Source: Gymnothorax reevesii | Lineage: Eukaryota; Chordata; Actinopteri; Anguilliformes; Muraenidae | NCBI GenBank assembly: GCA_029721435.1 | Contig: CM056573.1 | Coordinates: 97,793,947 to 97,857,946 of the forward strand | Direction: 5' to 3' | Length of the DNA: 64,000 nt | Part shown: positions 34,458 to 45,625 of the stretch, in pieces | Numbering within the stretch: the stretch's first letter is position 1 | Layout: every line of letters begins with the position of its first letter | Position numbers and translations under genes: made by a program | Notes under the pieces: model-generated | The model's database searches: none | Told to the model about the DNA's origin: nothing | Seen by the model: the letters and a program-made list of their open reading frames with translations, nothing else

Positions 34458-34961
34458 TTAACCCTTAAATGCCCCCTGTGACAAATTTGTCACACGATTT
34501 TGGGGGTTGTCAAAACCACTGATCCTACATAAATTTTGCAACCTAATGCCCATATTGACATATTTAGACCATCAGTGCTCCCATCTGATGCAGAAAAGTC
34601 GAACTGACACTACACTTGCGGCGCCAGCTAACCTTTCCAATATGGCCGCTGTCATGGTGGAATCCACGCAATAGATCAGCACCCATTCATCAGTGGATAA
34701 AGCAGACAAACAGGTAAGCTAATGAAAAATAAGCTATGCTTAATACTTCAGCTATATGTCAACTGTTTTATCGTTCAAGTGATTTTAGCAATAAGGTCCC
34801 CGAAATGCCCATTGTGACATATATGTCACAAAACTAAAATGAGGTCAAAGGTCACCAAAAATTAAAAATTGCTATTGGGTTGTTATTAGCCCCTCCCCAT
34901 ATTAACAGAATACATAGATTTTTCTTTCAACTTTTACTATAGTTGGGCATTTAAGGGTTAA
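34458..34961. mobile_element. piggyBac-type MITE with TTAA target duplication
   Basis: TTAA at both edges (34458-34461, 34958-34961) and perfect 13-bp inverted ends CCCTTAAATGCCC / GGGCATTTAAGGG. Just inside the left end is the palindrome TGTGACAAATTTGTCACA (34477-34494). A sister palindrome TGTGACATATATGTCACA lies near 34813-34830. No transposase is present. Confidence 0.93.
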
Positions 34962-36910
34962 TTTATTGTTCACTTAACCACTTAAATATACAAAAACAAA
35001 TGCAATTTCCACTGGGGGTTGAGGGTCGCAGGGAAGCAAGTATAAGGTAGGTAATGTCTCCTCTGTGTAAAATATACAGCTTATACCAGAAAGTTGACTG
35101 GTTTTGGAATGATTGGCTTTGCTTTTTTATCCCCTGCCACAAAGTGTACCAGGGAATATTGCAATGGAGCTGGTCCGTCCACCCTTCCATCTGCCTGTGA
35201 GTAGGGACATGTTTTCACAAGAACTAGTTTACCTATTGAACATTGGTGTGTCTGGAAGACATTGATGGAAATGACTTCTTGCAATTGCTGAAGATGCCAA
35301 AGATGACTTTCCATTGACCAACATCTGGAAAGGCATCACTCTCTCTATAAATGGTGCTTGGGTCCCGCTCACATTAGTCTATTGAAGAAAGCAGATAGTT
35401 TCTTAGAAGGGGTATGTTTTCAATAAACAAACTCAGCGATGTCTTCTCGTCTGAAGTGAAGGAGGCATTTTTGTTTGAGATATTAATGGATATTACGCAT
35501 CATTAACATTGCCCGAAACAGTTGAAGAATATCTGGGCTTTCTTTTCAAGACTACCGCTCTTTTCAAAATTCCCTCTATTTCTGAAGACGTGTTATGTGA
35601 CATGGCATAAATCATCTCTGACTTTATTCAAATTCACTACCTCGATCATATCCCTCTAACGGGGTGCTTTTCGCTCCATATCTTTCAGTTTCCTTGTAAT
35701 TAACTCATGTTTTGAAAATCATTAGGTTTGTAGTGTGAACCTTTTTCAATTTTTAGCTACAGGCAATTTGTTGTCATGCTGTCATGTTGTCGTACTTTCA
35801 CTCATGTTTACACTCATTACAGCGTGCGCATAGTCCTGTCTCAGCAAGCAGGTTGGCCACAGTAAAAAAAAAGTTGCGCAGTAATGACTTCCTTTTGTCC
35901 TTATGTGTATTTCCATGAGTCACACTCAAGATGAGTTCACACAGGTATGATCTGGAGAATAGTGCTGCCTGAAGGGATCATAAGGAATCAATAGCTGTCT
36001 CACATACCCTAGGGCCCTGCATTTTCCCAGCAACAGCAATGACTCAGTCACCTGCGTCAGCTCTCGTCAGACACATCAGTCAAAATAATTTCTGTGGTTG
36101 TCCTGCTGGAACAGTCGATCACTGCTAACCTGAACTTGGTCTCTGTTTGGAAATTTGTGGCATGTGAATACTTGTGGGTGGGTGTTTTAATTAATCTCTG
36201 GTGCATGGCTGGCAGCAACAGTTTCATTTGGCTGGAGATTAATTCAATTGCTAGGTTTTGGAAAGGGTTGCCAAGTGTTCTGCTGTGGCATCAGGCGTTG
36301 CCAATGTGTCAATAGACCTGACAGCAACCTCTGGAGTAAAATATTCCCAAAAACACCCATGTTTAAGTGCTTCCTACAGAGATGCATCACAATGATACAG
36401 CAATCAAACCCCATTTCTCAGTGTTCCAAAAGTGTACTAGGATAGTTTGCTTGCAGCTGCGACATTGCTGTTTAAGGGGTCTTCAGGGTAAAATTTCACT
36501 TTTGTTTTTTTTTTTTTTTTGGAAAATTTCAATATTTTTGATTTTCACATAAAATAAATAAAGGAATGCAGTGAGATGCCAGTAAACACCAAGAATGTGT
36601 GTTTTTCCTCTGCCTCAATAGTTACTTGTGACTTTAAATGCAAATTACCAAAATCACAATTTTGACTGATTTTTAACCTTGAGGCATTCATAAAACCATT
36701 AGTATTCATTTGATTGACTTGAAATTTGGACTCAAGTTGTATCTGTTGGAGATTTATGAAATGACGTAGGATTTTCGAGAGGTGCATCCCTAGGAGGTTA
36801 ATTTAGAAAATGAAGCTAGTTGATGATAGCAATGTTCATTATGGTTACATAACAGAGCTCATTAAATATTCATAAATGTTCCAAACAAAAAAAATCCTTT
36901 GTCATTTCAT
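34962..36910. other. Intergenic, no recognisable feature
   Basis: No coding exons or repeat boundaries were seen. Poly-T tract near 36500. Confidence 0.45.
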
Positions 36911-36926
36911 AGAACTATCTTAAACC

Positions 36927-37436
36927 GGGGCTGCTGGATATCTCTCTGGGTTAAGGAACTGCGCTGCAGTGCAGAGGTGACCATCACGTCGCAGGCTCAA
37001 GCCCCAGTTGTCCCCACCGGCAGGGGTCGGCAGCTTTTTCAGAGTAGCACACAATTGGCCATTGCGCTACAGGGTTTCAAATTGGGAAGAGACTGCCGGA
37101 TTTGGGATGCAAAAACCAGCTTTGTTCGTTGCTCCAGCGCCTCCTGTAGGCCAGACGGGCGCTCGTCAGGAAGACTCTGGGTTCGTTCATGTCCGGGTAT
37201 CCTCCGCCCTCGTTCTGAACTTTCGAAGATTCAACCAATGAGTGTATAAGAATCAGTGGCTGACAGGCACGTGCTTCGGAGGAGAGCCGAGAACTGTCCT
37301 CACTATCCTGAGTTGGCAGCAAGGGGTCGCATACGAGCAAGCTTTGTACATAGTTCACTAATTGGGCATTCCAGATTCGGGTGGGATTGGAGATGCCAAA
37401 TTTAAAAAATAAATAAATAAATAAAATTTAAAAAAA
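36927..37436 (+). mobile_element. tRNA-derived SINE, full length, 16-bp target duplication
   Basis: Flanked by exact direct repeats AGAACTATCTTAAACC (36911-36926 and 37437-37452). The head is tRNA-like with B-box-like GGCTCAAGCCC (36994-37004). The body is about 400 bp and the tail is A-rich with AAAT units. A second copy lies inverted at 49894-50382. Reading frames across it are artefacts of the repeat. Confidence 0.93.
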
Positions 37437-37639
37437 AGAACTATCTTAAACCTTTCATATGAGACTAATTTGAGTAAAATCTGACCATAGGTTATTGAAA
37501 TATCAGTGCCACAAAATATTTTCTCATTTTGGCATGAAAGTACCGTTTCCATGGCAAAAGTAAATTTTAATCAAAATACTACATTTTATGAGGTTAAAAT
37601 CATGTTGAGTATGTTTATTTCTTAGGGAAAACGGAGAAA

Positions 37640-37916
37640 CCGACTATCACAAAAAAGTTAAAAAGCAGCCAAAAAAGAGGCAGTCTGAGGCACTCTGAAA
37701 AATGTAAAAAGTCCTTTATTCTACATCAGGGACAACCAACAGGTTTCGACTGACATGGTCTTCATCAGGGTAGTGTTCGTACTAGTGCAGGTGTGTGGGA
37801 TTTAAAATGTCACTGCTACATGGTCACGTTACTCAGTAAACACCTGACTCCAATAAGCACCACCATTAACACACAGACTCAGTTGCTTTCCTAAGAATAA
37901 CATCATCACTCATTTA
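37640..37916 (-). mobile_element. Penelope-like element 3' tail (minus strand), part 1
   Basis: On the minus strand this contains CCCTGATGAAGACC, GTCGAAACCTGTTGG, AATAAAGGACTTTTTAC and TGCCTCAGACTGCCTC, the arrangement seen at 3' ends of fish Penelope-like elements. It continues the minus-strand fragment at 39497-40092 once the Tc1-like insertion at 37917-39496 is removed. CTGATGA and GAAA (37768-37744) resemble a hammerhead ribozyme core. Confidence 0.6.
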
Positions 37917-39496
37917 CAAACCCAATTCTGAAATAGTTGGGACAAAGGGTAAATTGTGAATAAAATCAAAACGCAATGACTTTCAAATCACACCAGCCGG
38001 TATTTTTTTCACAGTAGAACAGAGATAACATAGCAAATGTTGAACCTGAAAAATTTCACAATTTTACGCACAAAATGAGCTCATTTCAAATTTGATGGCT
38101 GCTACAGGTCTCAAAAAAGTTGGGACAGGGGCCTGTTTACCATTATGTAGCATCCCCTCTTCTTTTTAACACAGAGTGGAGGCGTCTGGGCATTGAGGAG
38201 ACAAGTTTATTGAGTTTAGCCATTGGAATTTGATCCCACTCTTGTTTAATGCAGGCTTCCAGCTGCTGGAGTTTTGGGACTCCCTTAATGGACTTTCCTT
38301 TTAATTATGTGCCAAATTTTCTCAATCAGTATAAGATCAGGACTGCAGGCCGGCCAGTTCAGCACACAGACTCTTCTACTACGAAGCCATGCTGTTGTAA
38401 TAGCTGCAGAATGTGGTTTTGCATTTTCCTGCCAAAATACACAAGGCCTTCCATGGAATAGATTGCGTCTGGAGGGGAGCATATGTTGCTCTGAAACCTT
38501 TATATACCTTCCAGCATTCATGGTGCTTTTTAAAACATGCAAGTGTCCCACACCACAGGCATTAATGCATCCCCATATCATCAGAGATGCTGGCTTTTGA
38601 ACTGAACGCTGATAACAGGAGGGCGTTCTTTTGCCCAGAGGACACAACGCCCATGATTTCAATCAAGAATGTCAAATTTGGACTTGTCTGACCACAGGAC
38701 ACTTTGCCACTTTGCTACAATCCATTTTAAAGGAGCATTGGCCCACAGAACACGGCGGTGCTTCCGGATCATGCTCAACAATGGCTTCCTTTTTGCATGA
38801 TAGAGTTTTAGGTGGCATCTGTGGATGGCACGGCAGATTGTGTTTACAGACAGTGGTTTCTTGAAGTATTCCTGGGCCCATTTAATAATGTCAATGACAG
38901 AATCATGCCGGTGAGTGATGCAGTGATGTCTCAGGGCCCCGAAAATCCCAGCATCCAGTAAAGGTCTTCGGTCTTGTCCCTTATGCACAAAGATTTTTCC
39001 ATTTTCTCTCTTTTGATGATGTTATGCACTGTCAATGACAAGACCTTCAAAGCCTTTGCAATTTGACGTTGAAGAACATTGTTTTTAAAGTATTCCACAT
39101 TTTTTTAAGCAAGCCTCACAGGTTGGAAAGCCTCTAGCCATCTTTACTTCTGAGAGACTCAGCCTCTCTAAGACCTCCCTTTGATAGCCAATCATGTTAC
39201 ACACCTGATGCCTGTTAACTTAATGACTTGCTAAATTTTCTTTCAGCTGATTCTTTTATATATAGCTTTTTCAGCCCCTTTTTGCCCGTGTCCCAACTTT
39301 TTTGAGACCTCTTGCAGCAAGAAAATTTGAAATAAGCTCATTTTGCAGATAAAAATGTAAAATGTCAGTTTCAACATTTGAAATGTTATCTATGTTCTAT
39401 TGTAAATAACATATTGGCTCATGTGATCTGAAAGTCATTGCATTTGATTTTATTCACAATTTACACTTTGTCCCAACTATTTCGGAATTGGGGTTG
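37917..39496 (-). mobile_element. Tc1-like transposon, end-complete (copy B), nested in Penelope-like DNA
   Basis: 1580 bp between TA dinucleotides (37915-37916, 39497-39498), with long inverted repeats starting CAAACCCAATTCTGAAATAG and, from the right, CAACCCCAATTCCGAAATAG. It carries a transposase on the minus strand with frame breaks. Confidence 0.93.
38285..38988 (-). pseudogene. Tc1-like transposase, broken (copy B)
   Basis: Two frame-shifted parts. 38988-38659 has ITHRHDSVIDIIKWAQEYF and ends after SDKSKFDIL (first Asp present). 38662-38285 has KPASLMIWGC, then WQENAKPHSA (second catalytic Asp changed to Glu) and LIEKIWHIIK (Glu present). The upstream helix-turn-helix region (39130-39000) is degraded. 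Confidence 0.88.
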
Positions 39497-40092
39497 TAGT
39501 AAACGTTAATTTATAAAACAGTAAAATGCTATAAAAACAGACAATCACCTGCCTCAGAAGAGCATCAAAGACAGGAAACATATCATACAATAGCAAAAAA
39601 TCAATGTACGAGAGGAAAAATTCTAGAAAAAGTAGAAAAAATAGAAACAAAAATGGGCAAGATCTATCAAACAACAGTCACAGTATGTCTCGCTGGGCTG
39701 GGAGGAAGATAAAAAGACAAAAATGTCCACATAGTCGCTGATCATTGAGGAAGGGAACCTTATAAGAAGGGGGAAAAGTCATTGTCCTCATTGAGTCCTG
39801 GAAAAGATGTTGTTCTAAGTGTGTTGTTCCAGAACGTTTCTCTCCTGAGTAGATGTTTGAGCCTGTCACCACCACGCACAGTCTGGGGAATCACTTTCAG
39901 GGCCTTGATTCTCAAAGAGTCTGGACCAGGATGTCCAGCTGTTCTGTAGTGTACTGCCATTGGATAGTTCGGATTCTGGGTTCTGATGGCATGTTTATGT
40001 CCCACCAGTCTGAGACGCATCCTCCGTTTCGTGCAGCCCACATAAAAACATCCACACTGACACTCCAGTCTGTAGGCGACAAAAGTGGAAGA
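39497..40092 (-). pseudogene. Penelope-like GIY-YIG endonuclease fragment (minus arm)
   Basis: On the minus strand STFVAYRLECQCGCFYVGCTKRRMRLRLVGHKHAIRTQN...VHYRTAGH...LLRRETFWNNTL ends at 39760. This is the GIY-YIG-type nuclease found C-terminal to reverse transcriptase in Penelope-like elements. The fragment is joined head-to-head at about 40090 to a plus-strand reverse transcriptase fragment. Downstream UTR runs to the Tc1-like insertion. Confidence 0.75.
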
Positions 40093-40783
40093 TACGTTGA
40101 TGATCTTTTTTTTCATCTTTTTGGGATCTGAACAGCATGTCATCGACTTTCTCCAAGACCTTAACACTACTAATTCTAACATTAGATTCAGTTTGGAGTA
40201 CAGCAATGCAGGAATACATTTTTTGGACCTGGAAATAATTGTGGATCAACATGGAAAGCTGCACACATCCATATATAAGAACAGCAACAGAAACACCATC
40301 TTCAGGGCAGACAGCTTCCATCCTAAAAGGCTGATTTATAACTTTCCATGTGGCCAATTTCAAAGACTGAGAAGGATCTGTGACACTGAGACAGATTTTG
40401 AATTTCAGGCTAAAGACATTTATTACAGATTCGAACAAAGGGGCGATACCAGGAAGATCCTCATCCGAGCTCTCACCAGAGCACAATCTCTGGATAGGAA
40501 ACAACTCCTTAAAAAAGTCCCACGCACACAATGATTCACCACATGATACAGCAGTATGGCCTATAACATTAGGTACATCATAACCAAAAACTGGGACATT
40601 TTGCTTAGCGATCCCGCCCTATGTGTTGCATTTCCTAGCTCTCCATCTTTCTCTTTCCGGAGGGCCCCCACAATCCACGACAGTCTGGTCAGCAGCCACT
40701 TACCATCTTCTAAGCCCACCTCCTGGCTCCCAAAACCCGCCAGGACTCACAGATGTGGCGCGTGTACCACTGAAACAATATAA
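40093..40783 (+). pseudogene. Penelope-like reverse transcriptase fragment (plus arm)
   Basis: Opens with YVDD (40093-40104), the RT catalytic motif. After a shift in a T-run it reads GSEQHVIDFLQDLNTTNSNI, GIHFLDLEI and FRADSFHPKRLIYNFPCGQF to a stop at 40534, then in the same frame NIRYIITKNWDILLSDP, FSFRRAPTIHDSLVSSHL, HRCGAC. Order and motifs fit the RT thumb and linker of Penelope-like elements. Everything N-terminal to YVDD is missing. Confidence 0.75.
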
Positions 40784-40814
40784 AGAGGACGAACACTTAC
40801 CAGGATGTGTCCAG

Positions 40815-41735
40815 TGATGGTATTTTTCACCCCAGACATTTTGCTAACTGCAATTCAACTTTTGTCGTCTACAAATTGGAATGTCAATGTGGATGTTTTT
40901 ATGTGGGCTGCACAAAACAGAGGATGCGTCTCAGACTGGTGGAACCAGTGGCGTCCTACAGGAGGGGCAAAGACAAGTCCCTTTTATTCCTGGCTAGATC
41001 TCAATCATTTTCCTTTATTGACGTCTTTTCCAATTATCGTAATTGGCAACTGAAGACATGGTTTTTCCCCGTATGCGATCTACCAGCGATGAAATCATTA
41101 GCTAAATTCAGTGCAGGAAAATAATTTGCTTATTAATTGGCCAGTGCTTCGCGTGATTGAACTGGTCCGTGTTCCAATGAAACGCGGACTCTCACGCTCG
41201 TTATTTCGTGGGTTGATTAAAAAAAAAAACAGTGGCACTCGGCACTAGGTAATAAAAAGCGTGCGGCTCAAGCAATAAGCGAGAGTCGACAGGTAGGCTA
41301 TGCAATTTTGAATAACGTAGATTTAAATACAGCAAATACACGTCCAGATGAATGATTGTCGTCTTACCTAATTGGGGAGAAAAAGCAGCACCTGTTAAAT
41401 GCGGAGCGCTGTCGGAATGAACCTTTTGTTAATCATGACGATGACTATGAACAGGTCAGGGTTTATAATTGTTTTCAACGGCTGTTTTGTGCAACCCAAT
41501 TCTCGGTTTTGTCACTGTACTGAATTTAACCTGCGATTTGATCGCTGTTAGATCGCATGTGAAAACCGTGTCTTCAGTTGCCACTTACAATAATTGGAAA
41601 AGACATCAATAAAGGAAATTGATTGAGATCTAGCCAGGACTAAAAGAGACATGTCTTCGCCGCTCCTGTAGGACCGTCACTGGGTGGAAAATTCGCATGC
41701 CATCAGAACCCAGAATCCAAACTATCCAATGGTGG
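40815..41735 (+). pseudogene. Penelope-like GIY-YIG endonuclease (plus arm), split by a hAT MITE
   Basis: STFVVYKLECQCGCFYVGCTKQRMRLRLVE runs up to 40945, and SHAIRTQNPNYPMVVH resumes at 41691. Removing the insert and one target copy restores the frame seen in the minus arm. The element ends at about 41735. Confidence 0.72.
40946..41682. mobile_element. hAT-type MITE nested in the Penelope endonuclease
   Basis: 737 bp. Left end CAGTGGCGTCCTACAGGAG, right end inverted CAGTGACGGTCCTACAGGAG. The homologous arms are about 150 bp or longer. Flanks GGTGGAAC (40938-40945) and GGTGGAAA (41683-41690) match at 7 of 8, the hAT signature. Confidence 0.9.
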
Positions 41736-42280
41736 TACACTTGTTATGATTCTGCCTTTTGTGTGTTGTCTCAAGCTTATTTGTGCTTGTGCTTTACTTT
41801 TGTTTTATTTTTCAGCTTTCAGTTCGGCCGTCTGACAATCCACTCCCACTCTGCTTTCAGTGATGTCGCGTGACAGCCTTCAGCATGCCTGCGTCTCATC
41901 GTCCAATCACGTTTCCTCTTTCGGTCTTGGCTCTGGTATTTCATTCATTGCTTCCACCTGTGTTTAATTCTGGGTCTCGCGAAACTCTGAGTGAATGCAT
42001 TTTCTGATAGGATAATTACTTACCCGTACTAACCAGCACTTGTTTGAGGGTGATTGTAAACATCTCGTCACGTAGTATTAACCTTTTATTAACACATTAG
42101 CGAGTGATTGCATTTCCTAGCTTTCGTGCATTCAGCCTGAGCTGTCTCTGAATAACTGCGTTTTAAACTATGCTTTCCTTCGCTTTTCTTGTGGTGCTTT
42201 TTACTTGTCACGCTTAGATTGCCTTAATCTAAACTGTCTAGCTTGATTGATGGTCTGAGCGTCTTGTCTCGAGTCATTCT
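41736..42280. other. Intergenic, no recognisable feature
   Basis: No coding or repeat termini were identified. Confidence 0.4.
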
Positions 42281-42392
42281 CAGATAGCAAGCACCTCTGC
42301 TTCGGATCTGGCCCGGCTCTGGACCGGATCAGCTGGAGTCGGCACTGAGCCGGGCCAGATCGGGAGTGGAGGTGCTTGCTACCTGGGTTATT
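42281..42392. repeat. GC-rich foldback repeat
   Basis: Inverted arms AGCAAGCACCTC...GATCTGGCCCGGCTC and GAGCCGGGCCAGATC...GAGGTGCTTGCT around a short loop, together about 105 bp. It would form a strong hairpin. Probably a small MITE; the superfamily is unknown. Confidence 0.7.
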
Positions 42393-42920
42393 GTTAAACC
42401 GGTCCTCATGTAATTTTTTATCAATCCCATGTGTTTCTGTTTTCTTCCGAGATTGCACTTTGAGTCCCCGCCTCCTCTCGTGACTATTTATGTGGCAGAG
42501 CTGGGAGGGGAAAATCAGACGGATCATTGAGTTGACTCTGTGCTACATGGTGAAATCTCAGCTCCTCGTGCCTTCTGAGTTTCTCCCGTGTATTATTTTG
42601 CTGCGCGCTTCTCTTGACTGCCCCGTGTTTACTTCTCCCAGTGTGTCCGTTTAGAATTGACCTGAATTCTCTCCCTAGTCCTTTTTTACGCGATTCGAGT
42701 TAAGCACTTCTGAGTTTGGCGTATTCTCCCCTACTCGCTTTGATCACGCCCACAGCGCTTAACTTCCGAATGTAGGCGGCCTTATAAAAGAGGTGTGACT
42801 GATCCAAAAGAGAGGCAGACTCTGTACAAAGCTCATTGATTTTGGCTATCAGGATAGCCATGAAAATGCAGTTATGGTCCATGGAAAACGCAAACCAGAC
42901 TTTAAATTTCAATATTGCGG

Positions 42921-43104
42921 GCCTGCTGATAAAACCTTGTATCTCCAAACTGATAAGAAATAAAAACTCATATGTCCACTATTCTTACATGCAGAATTAA
43001 ACATCTTTTATTTGAAATTATATTAAATGTATATTTTGTTGTTTTTTTTTATTTTATTTACTTTTTTTATTTTCCTGTGAAGATACCAGGTTTTATCAGC
43101 AGGC
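42921..43104. repeat. 24-bp inverted repeat pair
   Basis: GCCTGCTGATAAAACCTTGT (start of the left arm, 42921-42944) and its inverse at 43081-43104 with one mismatch, about 136 bp apart. Perhaps the ends of a small foldback element. Confidence 0.6.
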
Positions 43105-43466
43105 CGACGATATGCCACTGTAATAGTAGGCCTATGTATGTCTGTGCCAATTACAAGAAGTAATGCAGACATCTCTTTTTTTTATTTCTTATTCTAGCCA
43201 CCATGGCATTAGAGCTATGCAAACAAACGAATTGCCGCAATAATTGAATAAAGAATTTAACGTTTCTCAACCAGCGTAATCAGAACATTGAAAATGTGCC
43301 CCTCCTACACTAGCCTGTTTGTTCCATGGAAGACAGGGAAGAGAAAATTCTAGTCACACGAAAATAACAATCAATGACAGTTTATATGATCTCATTTAGA
43401 AATTGCGCACTTGAAATTTCAAACTACTCCGATGTCAGGTTTGCAACTAAAGGACGAAGCAACGCT

Positions 43467-45090
43467 TTAACCCTTAAAGGTCTAGGCCTATTTTGGCCGA
43501 TTTTGAATATTTTTCATTATGCCTCCATATACCACATAAAAAATGTTTAACATGACAATGTTTGGTATCATTTTATTAAGCACAACTTCATCTTTATGAT
43601 TGGCTCATTATATTTTCACTTTAACCAACTATATCAACGTACTGGGCTAAAAAATCAGACAAAAAATATAAAATTCGATTTGAAAAATTATATAATTTAT
43701 TGCACAAATAACCCAAACATGCTTACTGAACCTTTTCAAAGATTATAAAAGTGAACAAAGGTTCCAAATATTATCTGTATAAAGTTAAAATTGTTATAAA
43801 TTCAAACTACATGCAAGTATTTCTCATGAAAGCATCTCTTTATATAGGCGTTTTCCCCCCCTCTTTTTCGCTGCCACTCTTCAATACAGGTTATGGACAA
43901 ATGAAGAGTTTGGTTCCAAAATGCAATATATCCATTTTAGTCATTTTGAGTAAATCAGCCTTTTCTATGTTGGAGCCTATTGCATTGTATAGAAAAACAC
44001 AAACTTTGGCCATGAAAAAATACGTCATATTGTATGCATTTCTAATGACGGGTTTTTGCACCATGTGTAAGAAGTGCAGGACTATCGCTCGATGGTATTA
44101 TCTCAATTTTTGTAATTTTGGCACTTATAGTGTTTTGGAACCAAACTCTTCAAATATATACAGAGTTTTGCATTGCCTTGAATTCCCAGACTTCAAACCA
44201 GTGCCAATGTAACGAATAAAAGATAAAATTGACATAAATTCAAACCGTATACAAATATTTCTAATAAAAAGCATGCGTTTGTATAGGTGTTTTTAGTTTT
44301 TTTCTTTTTTTTTTGGCTGCCACCCTTCAAAACTGGTTATGTATAAAAATATACAGAGCTTTGCAGTCCAAATAGTGCAAATATACCATAAAGGGTAAGA
44401 TCAACCTATACACAATTTAATGTTTTTACAACTATATATAATAACAAGCAGAAGAGACCTCTTTCTTATCCATGCCACTCCTCGAAGCAGTTTCTGTCCA
44501 CGATGAGGCAGAGAGCCACATCGCAGCACTTGCATTTCCAAGGAGTGACATTTCTCATTCTGTCCACTTAGTGGCAGCGTTGGCAGATAATTAGTCGCTC
44601 AATTATCTCTCGCTCACGAATCTCCGTCTATCTCTCTCCTTCACCCTACTCGCGACAACGTAAATTAAAAAAAATTTAAAAAACTCGCGACAACGTCCAT
44701 CCGTCTTCTGCATCCGTTTCAGCGCCGTTCGCTCCCGCCCCCAAATGCAATGTAAATGCATCGTTTAGAGCAGAATCCGCAGATTCGGCCAGTCTTTTCC
44801 GTTTCGAAAAATATTAAAAAATTATGAAGACATTGAAAGAAATATAACGGCTGCCCCACCCCATGATTCATATTTTTATGCTCGTTTATTTATGCCATTT
44901 TCAATATTTCATATCTCCGGCTGTATTTGGTCTATCAACATCAAACCAAAACTGGGAGAGAGCGTCAAGTCCGCATTTTCGAGTGCAGTAGTCCATAACG
45001 ATCTACGTGACCTACTCCCAAAGCTACGACGTGTTGAAAAAATGACGCGATGTAATCATGCAGGCGTGATCAGCGACCTGGAAGGGTTAA
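43467..45090 (-). mobile_element. piggyBac-like relic
   Basis: Bounded by TTAACCCTTAAAGGTC (43467) and the inverse TTAACCCTTCCAGGTC read from 45090. The interior carries a piggyBac-type C-terminal cysteine-rich segment on the minus strand. A 440-bp unit near 43770 is partly repeated from 44216 (shared AAATTCAAAC, TATTTCT, GGCTGCCAC.CTTCAA). Most of the transposase is lost. Confidence 0.6.
44465..44580 (-). pseudogene. piggyBac transposase C-terminal Cys-rich fragment
   Basis: The minus-strand reading CQRCH, stop, VDRMRNVTPWKCKCCDVALC and CF.EWH matches the spacing of the cysteine/histidine-rich C-terminal domain of piggyBac transposases (CxxC...WxCxxC...LC...CFxxWH). Only this portion is readable. 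Confidence 0.6.
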
Positions 45091-45310
45091 CAAACAAAGG
45101 ATCCTTACCCCGCACACGGAAAAATCTGTGGGGCACTGTAAAAGCTAGGCTCACTGCACACCAGAGAAGTGTGCACGCAACAGGTGGCGAGCAACCATCA
45201 TCCCCGGTGCATTTCACTGTCCTGGAGGAGGAGGTGGCATGCACTCTTTCTGCAGTGGAAGTGCATGGAGAAGAACTGGATACGGATGAAAGAGGGTTAT
45301 GTAAAATGGT
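45090..45310 (+). pseudogene. Harbinger Myb-like accessory protein, C-terminal part
   Basis: Plus-strand frame reads LPRTRKNLWGTVKARLTAHQ, then VHATGGEQPSSP...TVLEEEVACTLS. The W..(V/I)K...R.....R.ATGG.....LT.LEE order is that of the Myb-like partner protein encoded by Harbinger transposons. It converges on the minus-strand transposase fragment next door. Confidence 0.5.
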
Positions 45311-45404
45311 CATTTCTATTTGCGTATACTCAAAGTATCACTGCGATAGATACTGGAAACAAGCTTAATATGGTTTTAAATATTTACTGTATTTTTTTTC
45401 AATA

Positions 45405-45625
45405 TCAAGCAGTTGCACAGTACATTGGCGTCATGGGCCGAGCCAGGGAATTTGGTGCAGATGCTTAATATGCGCGTATCATGATCGCACACAACCTGAA
45501 CATTAATGCTGTGCCGACATCTACGGTCTCTGTACATATTAGTGGAAAGTGTTCTGATTGCAACATGAGTACAATCAATGGCTCCTACAACACTGGGGAG
45601 CCTGGCGACCAGGTAGAACCCCCCT
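45405..45625 (-). pseudogene. Harbinger (PIF) transposase fragment, DDE region
   Basis: Minus strand: LPSVVGAIDCTHVAIRTLST, YRDRRCRHSINVQVVCDHD, FPGSAHDANVL. These are the first two acidic-residue blocks of the Harbinger DDE nuclease (GxIDxTHV and PGSxHDxxV). The remaining part is lost. Confidence 0.8.

Noticed and set aside
36899..37249. 116-codon plus-strand ORF
   Set aside because: It lies almost entirely in the SINE body.
43751..44212. 153-codon plus-strand ORF
   Set aside because: It overlaps a duplicated, low-complexity part of a piggyBac relic and shows no conserved motif.
45169..45468. 99-codon plus-strand ORF
   Set aside because: It is an overlapping frame of the Harbinger Myb-like fragment.
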